A DNA stretch of 64,000 nt from Botrimarina mediterranea (GTDB lineage: Bacteria; Planctomycetota; Planctomycetia; Pirellulales; Lacipirellulaceae), in assembly GCF_007753265.1 (NCBI RefSeq), contig NZ_CP036349.1:4187363-4251362 (forward strand). Reading direction: 5' to 3'. Shown here piece by piece: positions 17,299 to 27,733 of the stretch. Position 1 is the stretch's first letter, and each line of letters opens with the position of its first letter. The notes under the pieces were generated by a model. It was not told the origin of the DNA and did not search any database. It saw nothing but the letters and a program-made list of their open reading frames with translations. Made by a program: the position numbers and the translations under genes.

Positions 17299-18346
17299 AT
17301 TGCGCCCCCGTCGCTCGCTTCATCGCTAAGGACACGATCAGACCACGGTGATCTCCGCCTAGATTCGGCGTCACTTCGCACGAAACCACCTTGGTCTCTG
17401 CGTCACAGAGGACATGGTCAATCCGTATAGAATGCCATCCGGTATTCTTAGTTCCACCTATACCGAGACCGGCGATTCCAAACGCATTGTATAGATCAGA
17501 CCAATAGCGTTGGTAGACAAGGCTTTCAACTGGCGAATTAAAGTCGCCCGCCACTACCAAAGGAGCTCTATCTGCGTCTTCCCATTGGGATATCCATTCT
17601 CTTAGGACTCGAGATTCTTGAAGCCGCTCCTCGATCGCGGTCTTCAAATGGGCAATGCCTGAGAGCCGGTTCGACAAAATCCGTTCAAATCCGTCACGGG
17701 GAGTTCGTAGATGAACAATGACGACTCGCACCGGCCCCTGCGGGGTTTCTACCACACACCTCACGGCAGACTGCCCCCAACTCGGCATGTAGGGTCGCGG
17801 AAGCGAATCGACACCCCCTATGGGATGCGGGCTTGCGATGAATATACCACCGCTGTCGGGGTTCTCGACAAACCAGTCTGAGGGCACGACTTGCTCTATG
17901 AATTCCCGCCCACCCTCTTGCAGGACCACAAGATCGATCCTTTCAGGCCAGATGGCTGTAAAGTGATTGGGGTTCACCTTCCCACCGGCGACATTCATCG
18001 TAACGAGTCGGAATTCGGCTCCTGTGTGCTCCCGCGGAAGAGGCAAATTCACACGCACGCCCATCAGGACAGCGCCCAATGTGATAATCAGCGCGCAAGC
18101 GCCGACTCCCCAACGGGCGAAGACCGCAAACAATAGCACCAAAGGTGCGGGGACCAGCCACGGCCAGCGCGGGGCGAAGGCAAGGATCGTCGCCCACCAC
18201 CAACGGTCGGTCCCAATCCATAGAGAACCGACAATCACCGCCAGCGCAACGGTGTAACCCCACACGCTCCACGTCGCCGCACGACGCCAAAGGCTCCTCG
18301 GCCGCGGCGTGTCAGCCAGCGGCTCTTTCGTGCTACTCTCCAGCAC
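17264..18346 (-). CDS. Endonuclease/exonuclease/phosphatase-fold membrane hydrolase
   Basis: 360 residues from a GTG that overlaps the upstream acyltransferase's end. Three hydrophobic segments in the first 100 residues (VALAVIVGSLWIG, LVPAPLVLLFAVFARW, ALIITLGAVLMG) anchor a catalytic domain of the EEP superfamily: LVTMNVAGGKVN (metal-binding Asn), DLVVLQEGG (Glu), VVAGDFNSP (Asp/Asn), SIRIDHVLC, and GGDHRGLIVSL (catalytic Asp-His). Members cut phosphodiesters in nucleic acids, sphingomyelin or phosphoinositides. In this operon it might act on a lipid-linked sugar or phospholipid; that is inference from context. Confidence 0.85.
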   Translation of the reverse strand: MLESSTKEPLADTPRPRSLWRRAATWSVWGYTVALAVIVGSLWIGTDRWWWATILAFAPRWPWLVPAPLVLLFAVFARWGVGACALIITLGAVLMGVRVNLPLPREHTGAEFRLVTMNVAGGKVNPNHFTAIWPERIDLVVLQEGGREFIEQVVPSDWFVENPDSGGIFIASPHPIGGVDSLPRPYMPSWGQSAVRCVVETPQGPVRVVIVHLRTPRDGFERILSNRLSGIAHLKTAIEERLQESRVLREWISQWEDADRAPLVVAGDFNSPVESLVYQRYWSDLYNAFGIAGLGIGGTKNTGWHSIRIDHVLCDAETKVVSCEVTPNLGGDHRGLIVSLAMKRATGAQYEYTGNANAAR

Positions 18347-19067
18347 GGGTTGCCCCCTCGGGACTAGGCGTTAGTTGCTTAACGACTCGTGCGGGCGACC
18401 CCGCGACGACCGAATCTGCCGGAACGTCCTTGACGACGATCGATCCCGCCGCGACTACCGCGCGGTCGCCGATTGTCACGCCCTTCAGAACCCGCACACC
18501 AGACCCGAGCCATACGTCGTCACCGATCGCAACAGGCCGAACCGCTTCCGGCACGACGAACTCGCCTGCACGGCGAGCCTCGGCGTCGAGAGGGTGACCA
18601 TCGTAGTCACGGATGGAAACACCTCCCGCCAAGAGACAGTTCCGACCGATAGAGATCGCCTTGGCGATACTGAAACTGCAGTCATGTCCGACAAACGTCT
18701 TGTCTCCGATTTTTAGCTCGGGTTGAGCCGTCACCCTGCTGGTAAAGCCGATACCCGATTTACCCGATAGCCGCACACCACTCCCGATGACAATCCGGCC
18801 CCTACCGGTGAGGTAAGGGATTTCCTCCATCTGAAACTGTGCGCCGATTGCCTCGCATTGGCTGCGAAACAACGGCTCGTTCCAAAAGAACCGGCGTGTA
18901 GCGATCCATCCGTCACGAATGGCGACGTGGACGGCATAGAGTCCCCGCCAGAATGGCCGCGTCACCCTGTTAACGGGCAAGTGGGCTGTCATCAACCTAC
19001 GGGCGATACGCTTGATTCCTCCCCAGAACGGGCCCCGCCCTTGGCGGATCTTTGCGGTGACGCTCAC
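18333..19067 (-). CDS. Hexapeptide-repeat acyltransferase (maltose/galactoside acetyltransferase-like)
   Basis: 244 residues from a GTG at 19067 that overlaps the upstream stop (GTGA). The longer open frame to 19220 runs through the preceding glycosyltransferase and is not used. An N-terminal helical part (residues 1-80) precedes a left-handed beta-helix of hexapeptide repeats: GRGRIVIGSGVRLSGKSGIG, LKIGDKTFVGHDCSFSIAKA, ISIGRNCLLAGGVSIRDYDG, IGDDVWLGSGVRVLKGVTIG, and AAGSIVVKDVPADSVVAG. The histidine in DYDGHPLDAE is the likely catalytic base, as in LacA/NodL-type enzymes. It probably O-acetylates the polysaccharide or its precursor. Confidence 0.88.
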   Translation of the reverse strand: MSVTAKIRQGRGPFWGGIKRIARRLMTAHLPVNRVTRPFWRGLYAVHVAIRDGWIATRRFFWNEPLFRSQCEAIGAQFQMEEIPYLTGRGRIVIGSGVRLSGKSGIGFTSRVTAQPELKIGDKTFVGHDCSFSIAKAISIGRNCLLAGGVSIRDYDGHPLDAEARRAGEFVVPEAVRPVAIGDDVWLGSGVRVLKGVTIGDRAVVAAGSIVVKDVPADSVVAGSPARVVKQLTPSPEGATRAGE

Positions 19068-20002
19068 GACGCCGCCCCTTGCGATACGCCGACCGGTCGC
19101 CCCATCAACGTCTGCCTGACCAGCCGGGCGAAGAGTCGCGGTCTGGCGAAGGGCATCGTGACGTCGTGTCTTGCGTAGGGGAACGGCCACGCCCATAGCG
19201 ACCGACCGAACTGACGCCACGCCGCAGCCAGGTCCGGGTCACAGGCGGCCCAGCGGTAGCGAGTATGGCTCGACCACTTCGCTCGGACCCAACCCGGCAA
19301 AGCGTCGCGGTTCTTATCGATCACCCGGAGCATGTTGCCGCAGTCTCTCGCCACATTGGAACGTGAAAGCGAGCTCGGCTCGAGCACCGCCGTGGCGAGC
19401 GGCTCGGCGTGGAAGCACACCGGGCCTTTCAGCGTCAGGCGGAACCAAAAGTCGCGGTCCTCAGCGGGCTCGAGCCCCGACACAAAGCGATCCTCGCCAA
19501 TCGCGTCGCGGCGAGCGACAACCACTCCCGTCCAGGCATGCATCGCAAACCGCAACGCCGCGCCGCCCGATAGGTTCAACCGTTCGTTGGTCGCGATGCT
19601 AGCCGGCAAGCGTGACGGCGCCCTGTCGGCGCCCGGCTCTTGCGAGTAGTAGGCGCCGGCGGCGAGCACCAAGTCGGGCCAGCGCCGGAAGAGCTCGCAT
19701 TGCCGCTTCAGTTTGTCCGGCTCCCAGTAATCGTCGGCGTCCAAGAACGCCACCAACTCGCCGCGCGCCGCGTCGAGGCCGGCGTTGCGTGCGCTGGCGG
19801 CGCCGCCGTTGGGCTTGTCGATCAACCGGACCGGTGCCGGGTAGCGCGACGCGACGTCGGCCGTTGCGTCTCGGCTGCCGTCGTTCACCACGAGCACTTC
19901 CCACGCCGGCTCGGTCTGAGCCAGCGCGCTGTCGATCGCCCGCGCAAGCGTCCGCTCGGCGTTGTAGGCCGGGATGATCACGATGACTCGCAGGTCGCTC
20001 AC
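19064..20002 (-). CDS. Glycosyltransferase family 2
   Basis: 312 residues. The start is the GTG at 20002, overlapping the upstream stop in GTGA; the longer frame to 20260 is arginine-rich shadow coding. The GT-A fold is standard: VIVIIPAYNAERTLARAIDS, VLVVNDGSRDATAD, NGGAASARNAGLDAARGELV, and the DXD site FLDADDYWEPDKL. The acceptor half has EPAEDRDFWFRLTLKG (E-D catalytic region). No membrane helices, so it is a soluble non-processive enzyme. GC content here is far higher than in the flanking acyltransferase and sulfotransferase genes. Confidence 0.92.
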   Translation of the reverse strand: MSDLRVIVIIPAYNAERTLARAIDSALAQTEPAWEVLVVNDGSRDATADVASRYPAPVRLIDKPNGGAASARNAGLDAARGELVAFLDADDYWEPDKLKRQCELFRRWPDLVLAAGAYYSQEPGADRAPSRLPASIATNERLNLSGGAALRFAMHAWTGVVVARRDAIGEDRFVSGLEPAEDRDFWFRLTLKGPVCFHAEPLATAVLEPSSLSRSNVARDCGNMLRVIDKNRDALPGWVRAKWSSHTRYRWAACDPDLAAAWRQFGRSLWAWPFPYARHDVTMPFARPRLFARLVRQTLMGRPVGVSQGAAS

Positions 20003-21162
20003 GCCACCTCCCGCGATGCGGCGGGGACAGCGTCGTCGAGCACTTGCCGGTAGTACTCGACGATCCGGTCGACGACCCGTTCGGTCGAGAAGCTCGCTAC
20101 GGCGTGCGTCCGCGCCGCCCTGCCCTGCCGCTCTGCCTCTGCCGGGTCGTCGAGCAAACGGCCGAGCGGGGCCGCCAGTCCGCCCGGCGCCCGCAGGTCG
20201 GCGACGACGCCGCCGGGGCCGGTCATCCACTGCATGACGGGGTGCTCGTGCGTCACGCACGGCAGGCCGCTGGCGGCCGCTTCGATCAGGGCGATCGGCA
20301 TCATCTCGTTGAGGCTGGTCAGCGTGAACACGTCGGCCGTTCGATATAGCTCGGGCATTTTCTCACGCGGCAACGCGGGCAGGAAGCGGACCCGCTCGCC
20401 GAGACGCTGCGTGCCGATCTTCATCAGCTCGTCGGTGTCCGACTCGCGCCCCCCGGCGACAATCAGGCAAGCCTCCCTGCCGTCGGCGACCGCCGCGAAC
20501 TCGTCGAGCAGGTAGTCGATCCGCTTGTGCCCGCGTTTGATCGCCGCGACGCACAGGACCACCCGCGTCGACTCCGCCAAGCCTAGCTCATCGCGTAGGT
20601 TGGGGCCGTCGGGGGCGAAACGCTCGGTGTCGATGAAATTGGGGATCGCCGTCCAACTGGCCCTGTGGCAGCCCTCCCGCTGCGCCTGTTCGAGCCGCCA
20701 GGGCGCCAGGTGCTGCACGTAGTCGAGGCGGGCGAGGAACTCGTTCGGCTCTTCGGTGCCGTGGCCGAGGATCGCCCGCGTCTTCACGGCGCCCCGCCCG
20801 CGGGCCTCTTGGACGAGCAGCGCGAGCAGCGGGTCCTGGACGTGCAGCAGGTCGACGTCCTCGTCGGCGAGCAGGCGGAGGAGCCCCCGGGCGAAGGTCG
20901 ACTGCTCGACCGCGTAGCCGCCGCCCCAGCCGAAGCGCCAGAGGACGCGCGTCGCCAATCGGGTCGAAGCCAGCCGGCCCAGACGCGAGTCGCGCCGTAC
21001 ACAGGGGACGACCCGCTCGTAGGGCGCCGCCGCGGGGCCCGCCCCTTTGCAGAGTCGGACGTCGACGCCACGGCGGTCGAGTTCCGCGGCGAGGTCCGAG
21101 GCCCAGGCCTCGATCCCCCGGGCGACATGCCCCAGGCCAGAAGATGCGATCGCGACTTTCAA
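19999..21162 (-). CDS. Glycosyltransferase family 4
   Basis: 387 residues. The start is a TTG overlapping the sulfotransferase stop (TTGA). MKVAIASSGLGHVARGIEAW is a typical GT-B opening with a glycine-rich acceptor loop. The C-terminal half has VVLCVAAIKRGHKRIDYLLD, VRFLPALPREKMPELYRTA, and the donor-site stretch LTSLNEMMPIALIEAAASGL. Codons are extremely GC-rich (some 60-base lines exceed 80% GC). It is co-translated with the downstream family 2 enzyme, so the two likely add consecutive sugars; that order is inference. Confidence 0.9.
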   Translation of the reverse strand: MKVAIASSGLGHVARGIEAWASDLAAELDRRGVDVRLCKGAGPAAAPYERVVPCVRRDSRLGRLASTRLATRVLWRFGWGGGYAVEQSTFARGLLRLLADEDVDLLHVQDPLLALLVQEARGRGAVKTRAILGHGTEEPNEFLARLDYVQHLAPWRLEQAQREGCHRASWTAIPNFIDTERFAPDGPNLRDELGLAESTRVVLCVAAIKRGHKRIDYLLDEFAAVADGREACLIVAGGRESDTDELMKIGTQRLGERVRFLPALPREKMPELYRTADVFTLTSLNEMMPIALIEAAASGLPCVTHEHPVMQWMTGPGGVVADLRAPGGLAAPLGRLLDDPAEAERQGRAARTHAVASFSTERVVDRIVEYYRQVLDDAVPAASREVA

Positions 21163-22010
21163 CGCGGCGCCTCAGACCTTCCGTGTGCCGCAGACCACAC
21201 CGTATGCAGCCACTCGTACGTTGCGTCTACTTCAGCATCGCCAGTTGGGCTCGCCTTCGACTGGTTGTGCACTAGGGATGTATCGAACCGGTCCAAGGTT
21301 GCTTCATCGAACTGCAGTCCAAGGCGAGACAGCACCCGATCGAGTTGTGGTCCTAGGGATTCGTCGAAGTTGATCCATTCAACGTCGGCGCCTAGCCCCA
21401 GTAAGCGCCGATTATACGTGAGCCAGCAACGTAGGGATTTCTCGCGATCGAGGTCGCTATAAATCTTCATCAAGGATCGCACGACCGCGTCGGGGTGACG
21501 GAAGACGCAGATCGGTCGGACTTGACAGTCACTCAGAACCTCTTGCCAGCACGGCCATGTCACCGTCGTCCGCGGGTCTTTCCAACCGACTACCTTGTGC
21601 TCCGTCGAAAGCTCCAACAGGTATCGAATCGCCTGTTTGTAGAGCTTCGTTGGGAATCGATTGACTAGCGGTGAGGGGTCAAGGTACCCCGATCCGAATC
21701 GCCGCAGCACCGCCTCATTGAGGACGATCGCTCTCTCAGATTCAAAGAATCCCACGGGGTTATGCGTGTTGGCGTCGATCAAATCGTCACCAAGAAACAA
21801 CCCATTCGCCTCCAGTAAATTGCTAGTCGCACTGGTTCCAGAGCGATGCATCCCCAGTACTGGCGCAAAAAGGACGTGACTTCGCTTGGCGAATAGGATG
21901 TTACCTGCTCGGCCGTACCTACGGTAACGGCGATAAGTCCTCTGCAACGATGGAACACGTGGCGCCAAATGCTGGTAGGCAGAAATCGCCGCGGAATGGA
22001 GCGGGTTCAC
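21159..22010 (-). CDS. Sulfotransferase (PAPS-dependent type)
   Basis: 283 residues from a GTG overlapping the upstream stop (GTGA). Two PAPS-binding signatures are visible: the 5'-phosphosulfate loop VLGMHRSGTSATSNLLEANG near residues 52-71 and the 3'-phosphate region CVFRHPDAVVRSLMKIYSDL near residues 168-187, plus GFFESERAIVLNEAVL and VGWKDPRTTVTWPCWQEVL. Such enzymes move sulfate from PAPS to a hydroxyl of a sugar or lipid. In this operon the polysaccharide or its lipid carrier is the likely acceptor, predicting a sulfated polymer. Its base composition is lower in GC than both neighbours. Confidence 0.88.
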   Translation of the reverse strand: MNPLHSAAISAYQHLAPRVPSLQRTYRRYRRYGRAGNILFAKRSHVLFAPVLGMHRSGTSATSNLLEANGLFLGDDLIDANTHNPVGFFESERAIVLNEAVLRRFGSGYLDPSPLVNRFPTKLYKQAIRYLLELSTEHKVVGWKDPRTTVTWPCWQEVLSDCQVRPICVFRHPDAVVRSLMKIYSDLDREKSLRCWLTYNRRLLGLGADVEWINFDESLGPQLDRVLSRLGLQFDEATLDRFDTSLVHNQSKASPTGDAEVDATYEWLHTVWSAAHGRSEAPR

Positions 22011-23194
22011 GAACCACTCCGCTGTTTGGTTAGGCGCTGCTCTACCAATTGGTCATACACTCGTAGCGTCTGCTCGACCATCTGCCGCTCGGTGAAATGC
22101 TTCTCAACCCGCGCCCGGCCCGCAGCGCCGTAGTCGCGGCGCAGTTCCTCGGCGCCGATCAGGTTGGTCAACGCCGTGGCCAACGCCTCGACGTCGCCGG
22201 TCGCCACCAACCGACCCGTCTGCCCATCAACTACCACCTCGGGCATCCCGCCGGCGCGGCTCGTCACGCAAGGCAAGCCGTGAGCCATCGCCTCCAATAG
22301 CGCGAACGGCAGCGCCTCGCACAGCGACGGCATGGCGTAGACGTCCAGCGCGTCGTAGGCCAAAGACACTTCGCTCACTTGACCGAGAAAATGCACGCGG
22401 CTCGCGACGCCCAGCCGCTCGGAGCGGCTCGCCAGCTCCTCACGCAGAGGACCGGCGCCGGCGATCACGAGATCGGCTTCCTGCTTGGTCGTCGCGATCC
22501 GTGCGAAGGCGTCGATCAGATCGGCGTGGCCCTTCGCTCGGTCGAGGCGACCGACGGCCCCGATCAACAAACGGTCGGCGGGGAGCCCGAGTTCGGCGCG
22601 GGCGGCGGCCTGCGACCGCCGGCGACGGTACGTCTCGGGGCAGACGCCGTTGTGGATGGTGGTGACGCGATCGCCGCGGATGCCGGTGCGACGCATCCAG
22701 TCGTGTCTTGTCGCTTCGCTAACGGCGATGGCGTGGTGCAAACAGCGGTTGCTGTAGCGTTCGATGAGGCGGTGGCCCCAGCCGTCGCGCTGGCGGTCGA
22801 GGTCGTAGGTGCTGTCGGTGTGGAAGGTGCCTAGCACGATCGGAATGCCGGCCCAACGAGCGGCGATCGGCGAAGTCTCGCAACCAGTGTTCTGGGCGTG
22901 GTAGAGGTCGGCGCCGATCCGGCGGATTCGATCCGCCTCCGCGCGGGCCTCGCGGAGGGCGCCGAGGAGGATCTTGGCGTCAGCCGGCGCTAGCTTATTA
23001 AAGACTCGGTAGGTCTGACGCGGCTCGGCATGCCGCTCGCGCGATAGCGGTACATCGTCAGTCCGATTGTCGTTAACGTCGACTCCCAATAGGGAGTCGT
23101 GTCCGCTCTCCCCCTTCGACAGGGACATTACATAACGTCCTGGACCGGAGCTGCTGGCTGCTACATCGTATGCAATTCGACAACGATGCTGCAC
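22007..23194 (-). CDS. Glycosyltransferase family 4, start uncertain
   Basis: About 395 residues from the GTG at 23194, chosen because CRIAYDVAASSSGPGRYV just after it matches the usual GT4 N-terminus (hydrophobic strand, then a Gly-rich loop). An open frame continues to a GTG at 23287, but those residues look non-coding. The C-terminal domain is standard: LLIGAVGRLDRAKGHADLID, VHFLGQVSEVSLAYDALDVY, and SLCEALPFALLEAMAHGLPC. The gene is a composition chimera: bases 22007-22980 are about 65-75% GC and bases 23000-23194 are about 45-60%. The acceptor-recognising N-terminus may therefore have been exchanged. Confidence 0.85.
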   Translation of the reverse strand: MQHRCRIAYDVAASSSGPGRYVMSLSKGESGHDSLLGVDVNDNRTDDVPLSRERHAEPRQTYRVFNKLAPADAKILLGALREARAEADRIRRIGADLYHAQNTGCETSPIAARWAGIPIVLGTFHTDSTYDLDRQRDGWGHRLIERYSNRCLHHAIAVSEATRHDWMRRTGIRGDRVTTIHNGVCPETYRRRRSQAAARAELGLPADRLLIGAVGRLDRAKGHADLIDAFARIATTKQEADLVIAGAGPLREELASRSERLGVASRVHFLGQVSEVSLAYDALDVYAMPSLCEALPFALLEAMAHGLPCVTSRAGGMPEVVVDGQTGRLVATGDVEALATALTNLIGAEELRRDYGAAGRARVEKHFTERQMVEQTLRVYDQLVEQRLTKQRSGS

Positions 23195-23330
23195 TATTGA
23201 ACCGCGTGAAATCAATTCTCTTGAGGAACTTCGTCGAGTTCGGCTCTGCTTCAATCGAATATCAACCTCTACGAGAACGCACTCCACTACAGATTAGACT
23301 CCAATGCCAAAACGCTTCCCAACCATACCC

Positions 23331-24120
23331 TTACTCCCTAACCCCAAGCACTGTGTGTGGATACTCGTAAACCCTCAGACCCTTTTCTTTCATTAACGCA
23401 TCAAATCCGGACGCCTCTCGCGAGTCGGCATGAAACTCAACCGCGAGACAACGCACCGAATCGATCCAATCGTTAGAACTAGAAAGTAACACCGCTTCCG
23501 CACCTTCAACATCCATCTTCACAATATCAGCCTGGCCTCCATCTAGCTTAGCCAGCAAATCCTGCACCCTAACCGCCGGTACTTCAATACCTTCGGCCAC
23601 GCAATCACCGTCATAACTTCTCTCGACTACTGTTGCAGCAACATAAGCCCCCGATTCAGGCGTAGTAAGATTTAGCGATCCAGCCTCATGCCAAACGGCT
23701 GCATGAACCGGCGTTACAAGGCCGCGAAAATTCGCATGCCTAGTGTTCTCAACAAGAAGCTCGAAAGTCTCGGGGTGCGGCTCAACAGCTATGATCTGGG
23801 CATTTGGATAAATGGACGCAAAGTAATTTGTTGCTATGCCAATATTCGCGCCAAGATCCAAAACAGCTCTTGCCTTCTTAACATGCTTCTTAATTGGGGA
23901 GTAAACCTTCTGACGCATTACTTCGCCAATCGCGCCAAGATCAGACGACGGCACACGTATTTGCACACGCCTCCCAATGGGTGGCCGCAGTACAACACTA
24001 ACCGTTTGAGCGCAATCGACATCAAGGCTAAAAGCGCGACGAACCCTCATCGCAGACCCGATAGTCATGTAGGGTGCCCATCTCGCAACAAACTGTGCAG
24101 ACCAGTATCCTCTCATTTCT

Positions 24121-24128
<8 letters not shown>
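23331..24128 (-). CDS. FkbM-family methyltransferase
   Basis: 265 residues from a GTG overlapping the ABC gene stop by eight bases; an ATG at 24116 is an alternative. SAM-binding motif I is VLDLGANIGIATNYFA near residues 88-103, followed by IIAVEPHPETFELLVENTRH, and the FkbM hallmark ADIVKMDVEGAEAVLLSSS near residues 200-218. Family members methylate sugar hydroxyls or carboxyls. It is one of the lowest-GC genes in the window (about 40-55% per 60-base line), suggesting recent arrival. The likely target is a terminal or backbone sugar of the exported polymer. Confidence 0.9.
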
Positions 24129-25401
<1,273 letters not shown>

Positions 25402-25478
25402 AGCGGAGGGGGGGGTGTCGATTCGGGCGCCGTCGATCAGGTGGGGTCGATCAGGCGACGGTGATTAGCAGCCGTCGA

Positions 25479-26411
25479 TCAGGCGACGTCGGCGAAGACG
25501 GTCTCTCTCTTGCGGAAGAAGGCGAGCCCCGTCACCAGCAGCAGCGCGGTGACGGCGGAGCCCACCAAGAAGAAGCCCCAGGGCATCGGCTGCGTCCCGA
25601 GCAGGCAGGCGCGGAAGCCTTCGATGACGCCCACCATCGGGTTGAGGGCGTAGAGCAGCTGGAACCGCTCGGGGATCAGGCTGGCCGGGTAAACGACCGG
25701 CGACGCGTACATGCCGAGCTGGACGACGAAGGACAGTGCGTGCTTGACGTCGCGGTACTGGACGGCGAGGGCCGTGAGCCAGATGCTGACCGCGGCCGCG
25801 GCGGCGACCATGAGCAGCGTCAGCAGCGGCATGAAGACGATCTCCCACGGGGGGAGGTGGCGGTGAGCCAGCATGACGATCCCCAGGCAACCCATCGCGA
25901 TCACGAAGTCCACCAGCTTCGCCACGACGGCGGAGAGGGGCATCATGATCCGCGGAAAGTAGACCTTACGCAGCATGTTGGCTTCGCTGACCAGGCTGCC
26001 GACGCCTTCGGTGAGGGCGTTCGAGAAGTACGTCCAGGGGACGAGGGCGGCGAAGCTGAAGAGGGCGTAAGGGACGCCGTCGCTCTCGATCTGGGCGAGT
26101 TTCCCAAAGACAACGGTAAAGAGCAGCACCGAGAACACGGGCTGGATCACGGCCCAGCCGATGCCGATGGCGCTCTGGGCGTAGCGGACTTTGACTTGGC
26201 GCCAGACCAGGAAGCGGAACAGGTCGCGGTACGCATGGAGCTCGGCGAGATCGACGAGCGAGAAGCCACGCCGGGGCTCGATGACAACCTCGAAGCGATT
26301 GGCCGCCGCGGGCGGCATGGCAGCCGCCTCGGCTGTGACGATTTCAGTCGAACTATCGATTTCAGTCGGTGCGTCGACGGTGGACGCGTTGCTAACAATC
26401 TCGCCGATCAC
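25479..26411 (-). CDS. Polysaccharide ABC exporter permease, Wzm-type
   Basis: 310 residues from a GTG that overlaps the upstream stop (GTGA). An ABC-2 type permease: after about 60 polar residues, the conserved LFRFLVWRQVKVRYAQSAIG and IGWAVIQPVFSVLLFTVVFG precede six membrane segments, ending with ALNPMVGVIEGFRACLLG and TGLAFFRKRETVFADVA, the usual C-terminal signature of this family. With the adjacent Wzt-type ATPase it would export a completed lipid-linked polysaccharide across the inner membrane. About 75 bases separate it from the ATPase gene. Confidence 0.93.
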   Translation of the reverse strand: MIGEIVSNASTVDAPTEIDSSTEIVTAEAAAMPPAAANRFEVVIEPRRGFSLVDLAELHAYRDLFRFLVWRQVKVRYAQSAIGIGWAVIQPVFSVLLFTVVFGKLAQIESDGVPYALFSFAALVPWTYFSNALTEGVGSLVSEANMLRKVYFPRIMMPLSAVVAKLVDFVIAMGCLGIVMLAHRHLPPWEIVFMPLLTLLMVAAAAAVSIWLTALAVQYRDVKHALSFVVQLGMYASPVVYPASLIPERFQLLYALNPMVGVIEGFRACLLGTQPMPWGFFLVGSAVTALLLVTGLAFFRKRETVFADVA

Positions 26412-27733
26412 ATCACCAGCCTAGTAATCATGAAAGCAAATAAGTAGATCGCCAGTAAGAAGGCAAAGCTTGCCTTCGCAAGGGTCCACAAGAAGGCCCC
26501 GTCAAACTGCGGCAGATCGACCTGGACGCCTTCTTCGTGGAGACTCTCTTGCTCGATCGCCGCGGTTCTCGCCGCGAGTGCGAGAATCAGGTAGGTCGGG
26601 ACCACGTAGCCCCGGGACAACGTGAGCATCGCTGTAGTGTAACCAACGAGACAGGCCGCCACAGTCGCAATCCGGGCCCGGTTTGCAGGGGGCAGATAAT
26701 CGTTGCCATGCTGCCAGACCCGCCTGAGGCCAATTCCCGCCGCGACAAAAGCGCCGAGGAAAAACGCTCCGCCAAAGAAGCCCAGCTCGGTGAAACAATG
26801 GACGAAGGAATTGTGAGCGACCAGCCCGATCTCCGCGGCGAACCGGTCGTACCCAACACCAAAGAGGGGGTTCCATTTCAGGTACTTCAGTCCTTCGGAC
26901 CAGAGCTGGATGCGATGCAGGGCGGTGCCTTCGGTGACGGAGCCCCCTCCCTCTCGCATCGCGAAGATCGCCAGGGCTACGGGGGCCATCCCAGCGGCCG
27001 CAAGGACGGCTTTGCTCATTCCCCAGCGGGCGTAAACCATCACCCACCCCGCCGCAAGGAATCCTAGTGCCCCGCCGCGCGATTTCGTCTCGAAGATACC
27101 GAACACGCAGAGAGCCGCCACCGCGATCGCGATAGGGCGAGCGGCGCCCGCCCACGGTGAGCTCATCGTGTGCACCGCCACGACAAACCCGACCGTCAGC
27201 ACCATCGCCAAGTCGTTCGGATCGTTGAAGATCCCCGTTCCGCGCAACTGGGTGAACGTTAACTTCTGCCCGCTCTCGTCGAGTTCGCTTCGTTCGATTG
27301 CCGCTAGCTCGGGAATAACGAGAAGGCCCCGATCATGTGCAAGTGAGAGGGCCGCCACCACACCGATCATGAGTGCCAACCAGACAAGCATCCGCTCGAT
27401 TCGCTCTGCGCTGGTCAGCACCGCCGTAGCGACCAGGAAGTAAAGGTAAGTCTTGCCAAAGTCTTCGAAGGCGAGCTGGCCGAAATAGAAAAGCTGACCG
27501 AGCCCTTGGCCCAGGAACGAAAGTGGAGCGGCCACGAGAACCGCTGTCACGCAGGCGCTAACGGGGTTTTGCCGAAGGAACTGCCCTGACAGCAGCTGCG
27601 GCAACGTTGATGAAACCCCGACTAGGCACGCCAGGATCGTAACCTGGTAGAGCGGCGCAGCACGCAGACCTGGCACAATCTCTCCGGGACGGAGAAACAG
27701 GATCAAATTGAGCAGAATAAATAGGCCGAACAT
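26408..27733 (-). CDS. O-antigen ligase/polymerase-like membrane protein (Wzy/WaaL family)
   Basis: 441 residues, about 10-12 membrane helices. The large periplasmic loop carries the family signature: LHRIQLWSEGLKYLKWNPLF, FGVGYDRFAAEIGLVAHNSF, VHCFTELGFFGGAFFLGAFV, in which the GVG and His-Asn residues are typical of the Wzy_C domain. An early segment LRGTGIFNDPNDLAMVLTVG (with NDPNDLA) is also typical. These proteins polymerise or transfer lipid-linked glycans at the outer side of the inner membrane. The permease gene begins within its stop codon. Having it beside an ABC exporter is unusual, as such polymerases normally go with a Wzx flippase. Confidence 0.88.
   Translation of the reverse strand: MFGLFILLNLILFLRPGEIVPGLRAAPLYQVTILACLVGVSSTLPQLLSGQFLRQNPVSACVTAVLVAAPLSFLGQGLGQLFYFGQLAFEDFGKTYLYFLVATAVLTSAERIERMLVWLALMIGVVAALSLAHDRGLLVIPELAAIERSELDESGQKLTFTQLRGTGIFNDPNDLAMVLTVGFVVAVHTMSSPWAGAARPIAIAVAALCVFGIFETKSRGGALGFLAAGWVMVYARWGMSKAVLAAAGMAPVALAIFAMREGGGSVTEGTALHRIQLWSEGLKYLKWNPLFGVGYDRFAAEIGLVAHNSFVHCFTELGFFGGAFFLGAFVAAGIGLRRVWQHGNDYLPPANRARIATVAACLVGYTTAMLTLSRGYVVPTYLILALAARTAAIEQESLHEEGVQVDLPQFDGAFLWTLAKASFAFLLAIYLFAFMITRLVM

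Noticed and set aside
20003-20260. N-terminal extension of the GT2 frame
   Set aside because: Arginine-rich shadow of the upstream GT4 gene; the GT-A domain starts right after the GTG at 20002.
20665-21462. 265-residue plus-strand frame opposite the GT4 and sulfotransferase genes
   Set aside because: It spans two genes with strong motifs on the minus strand and has no family resemblance of its own.
25461-26447. 328-residue plus-strand frame opposite the ABC permease
   Set aside because: Its sequence is dominated by Glu, Gly, Arg and Asp runs, as expected from reading GC-rich coding DNA backward; the permease on the other strand has clear family motifs.
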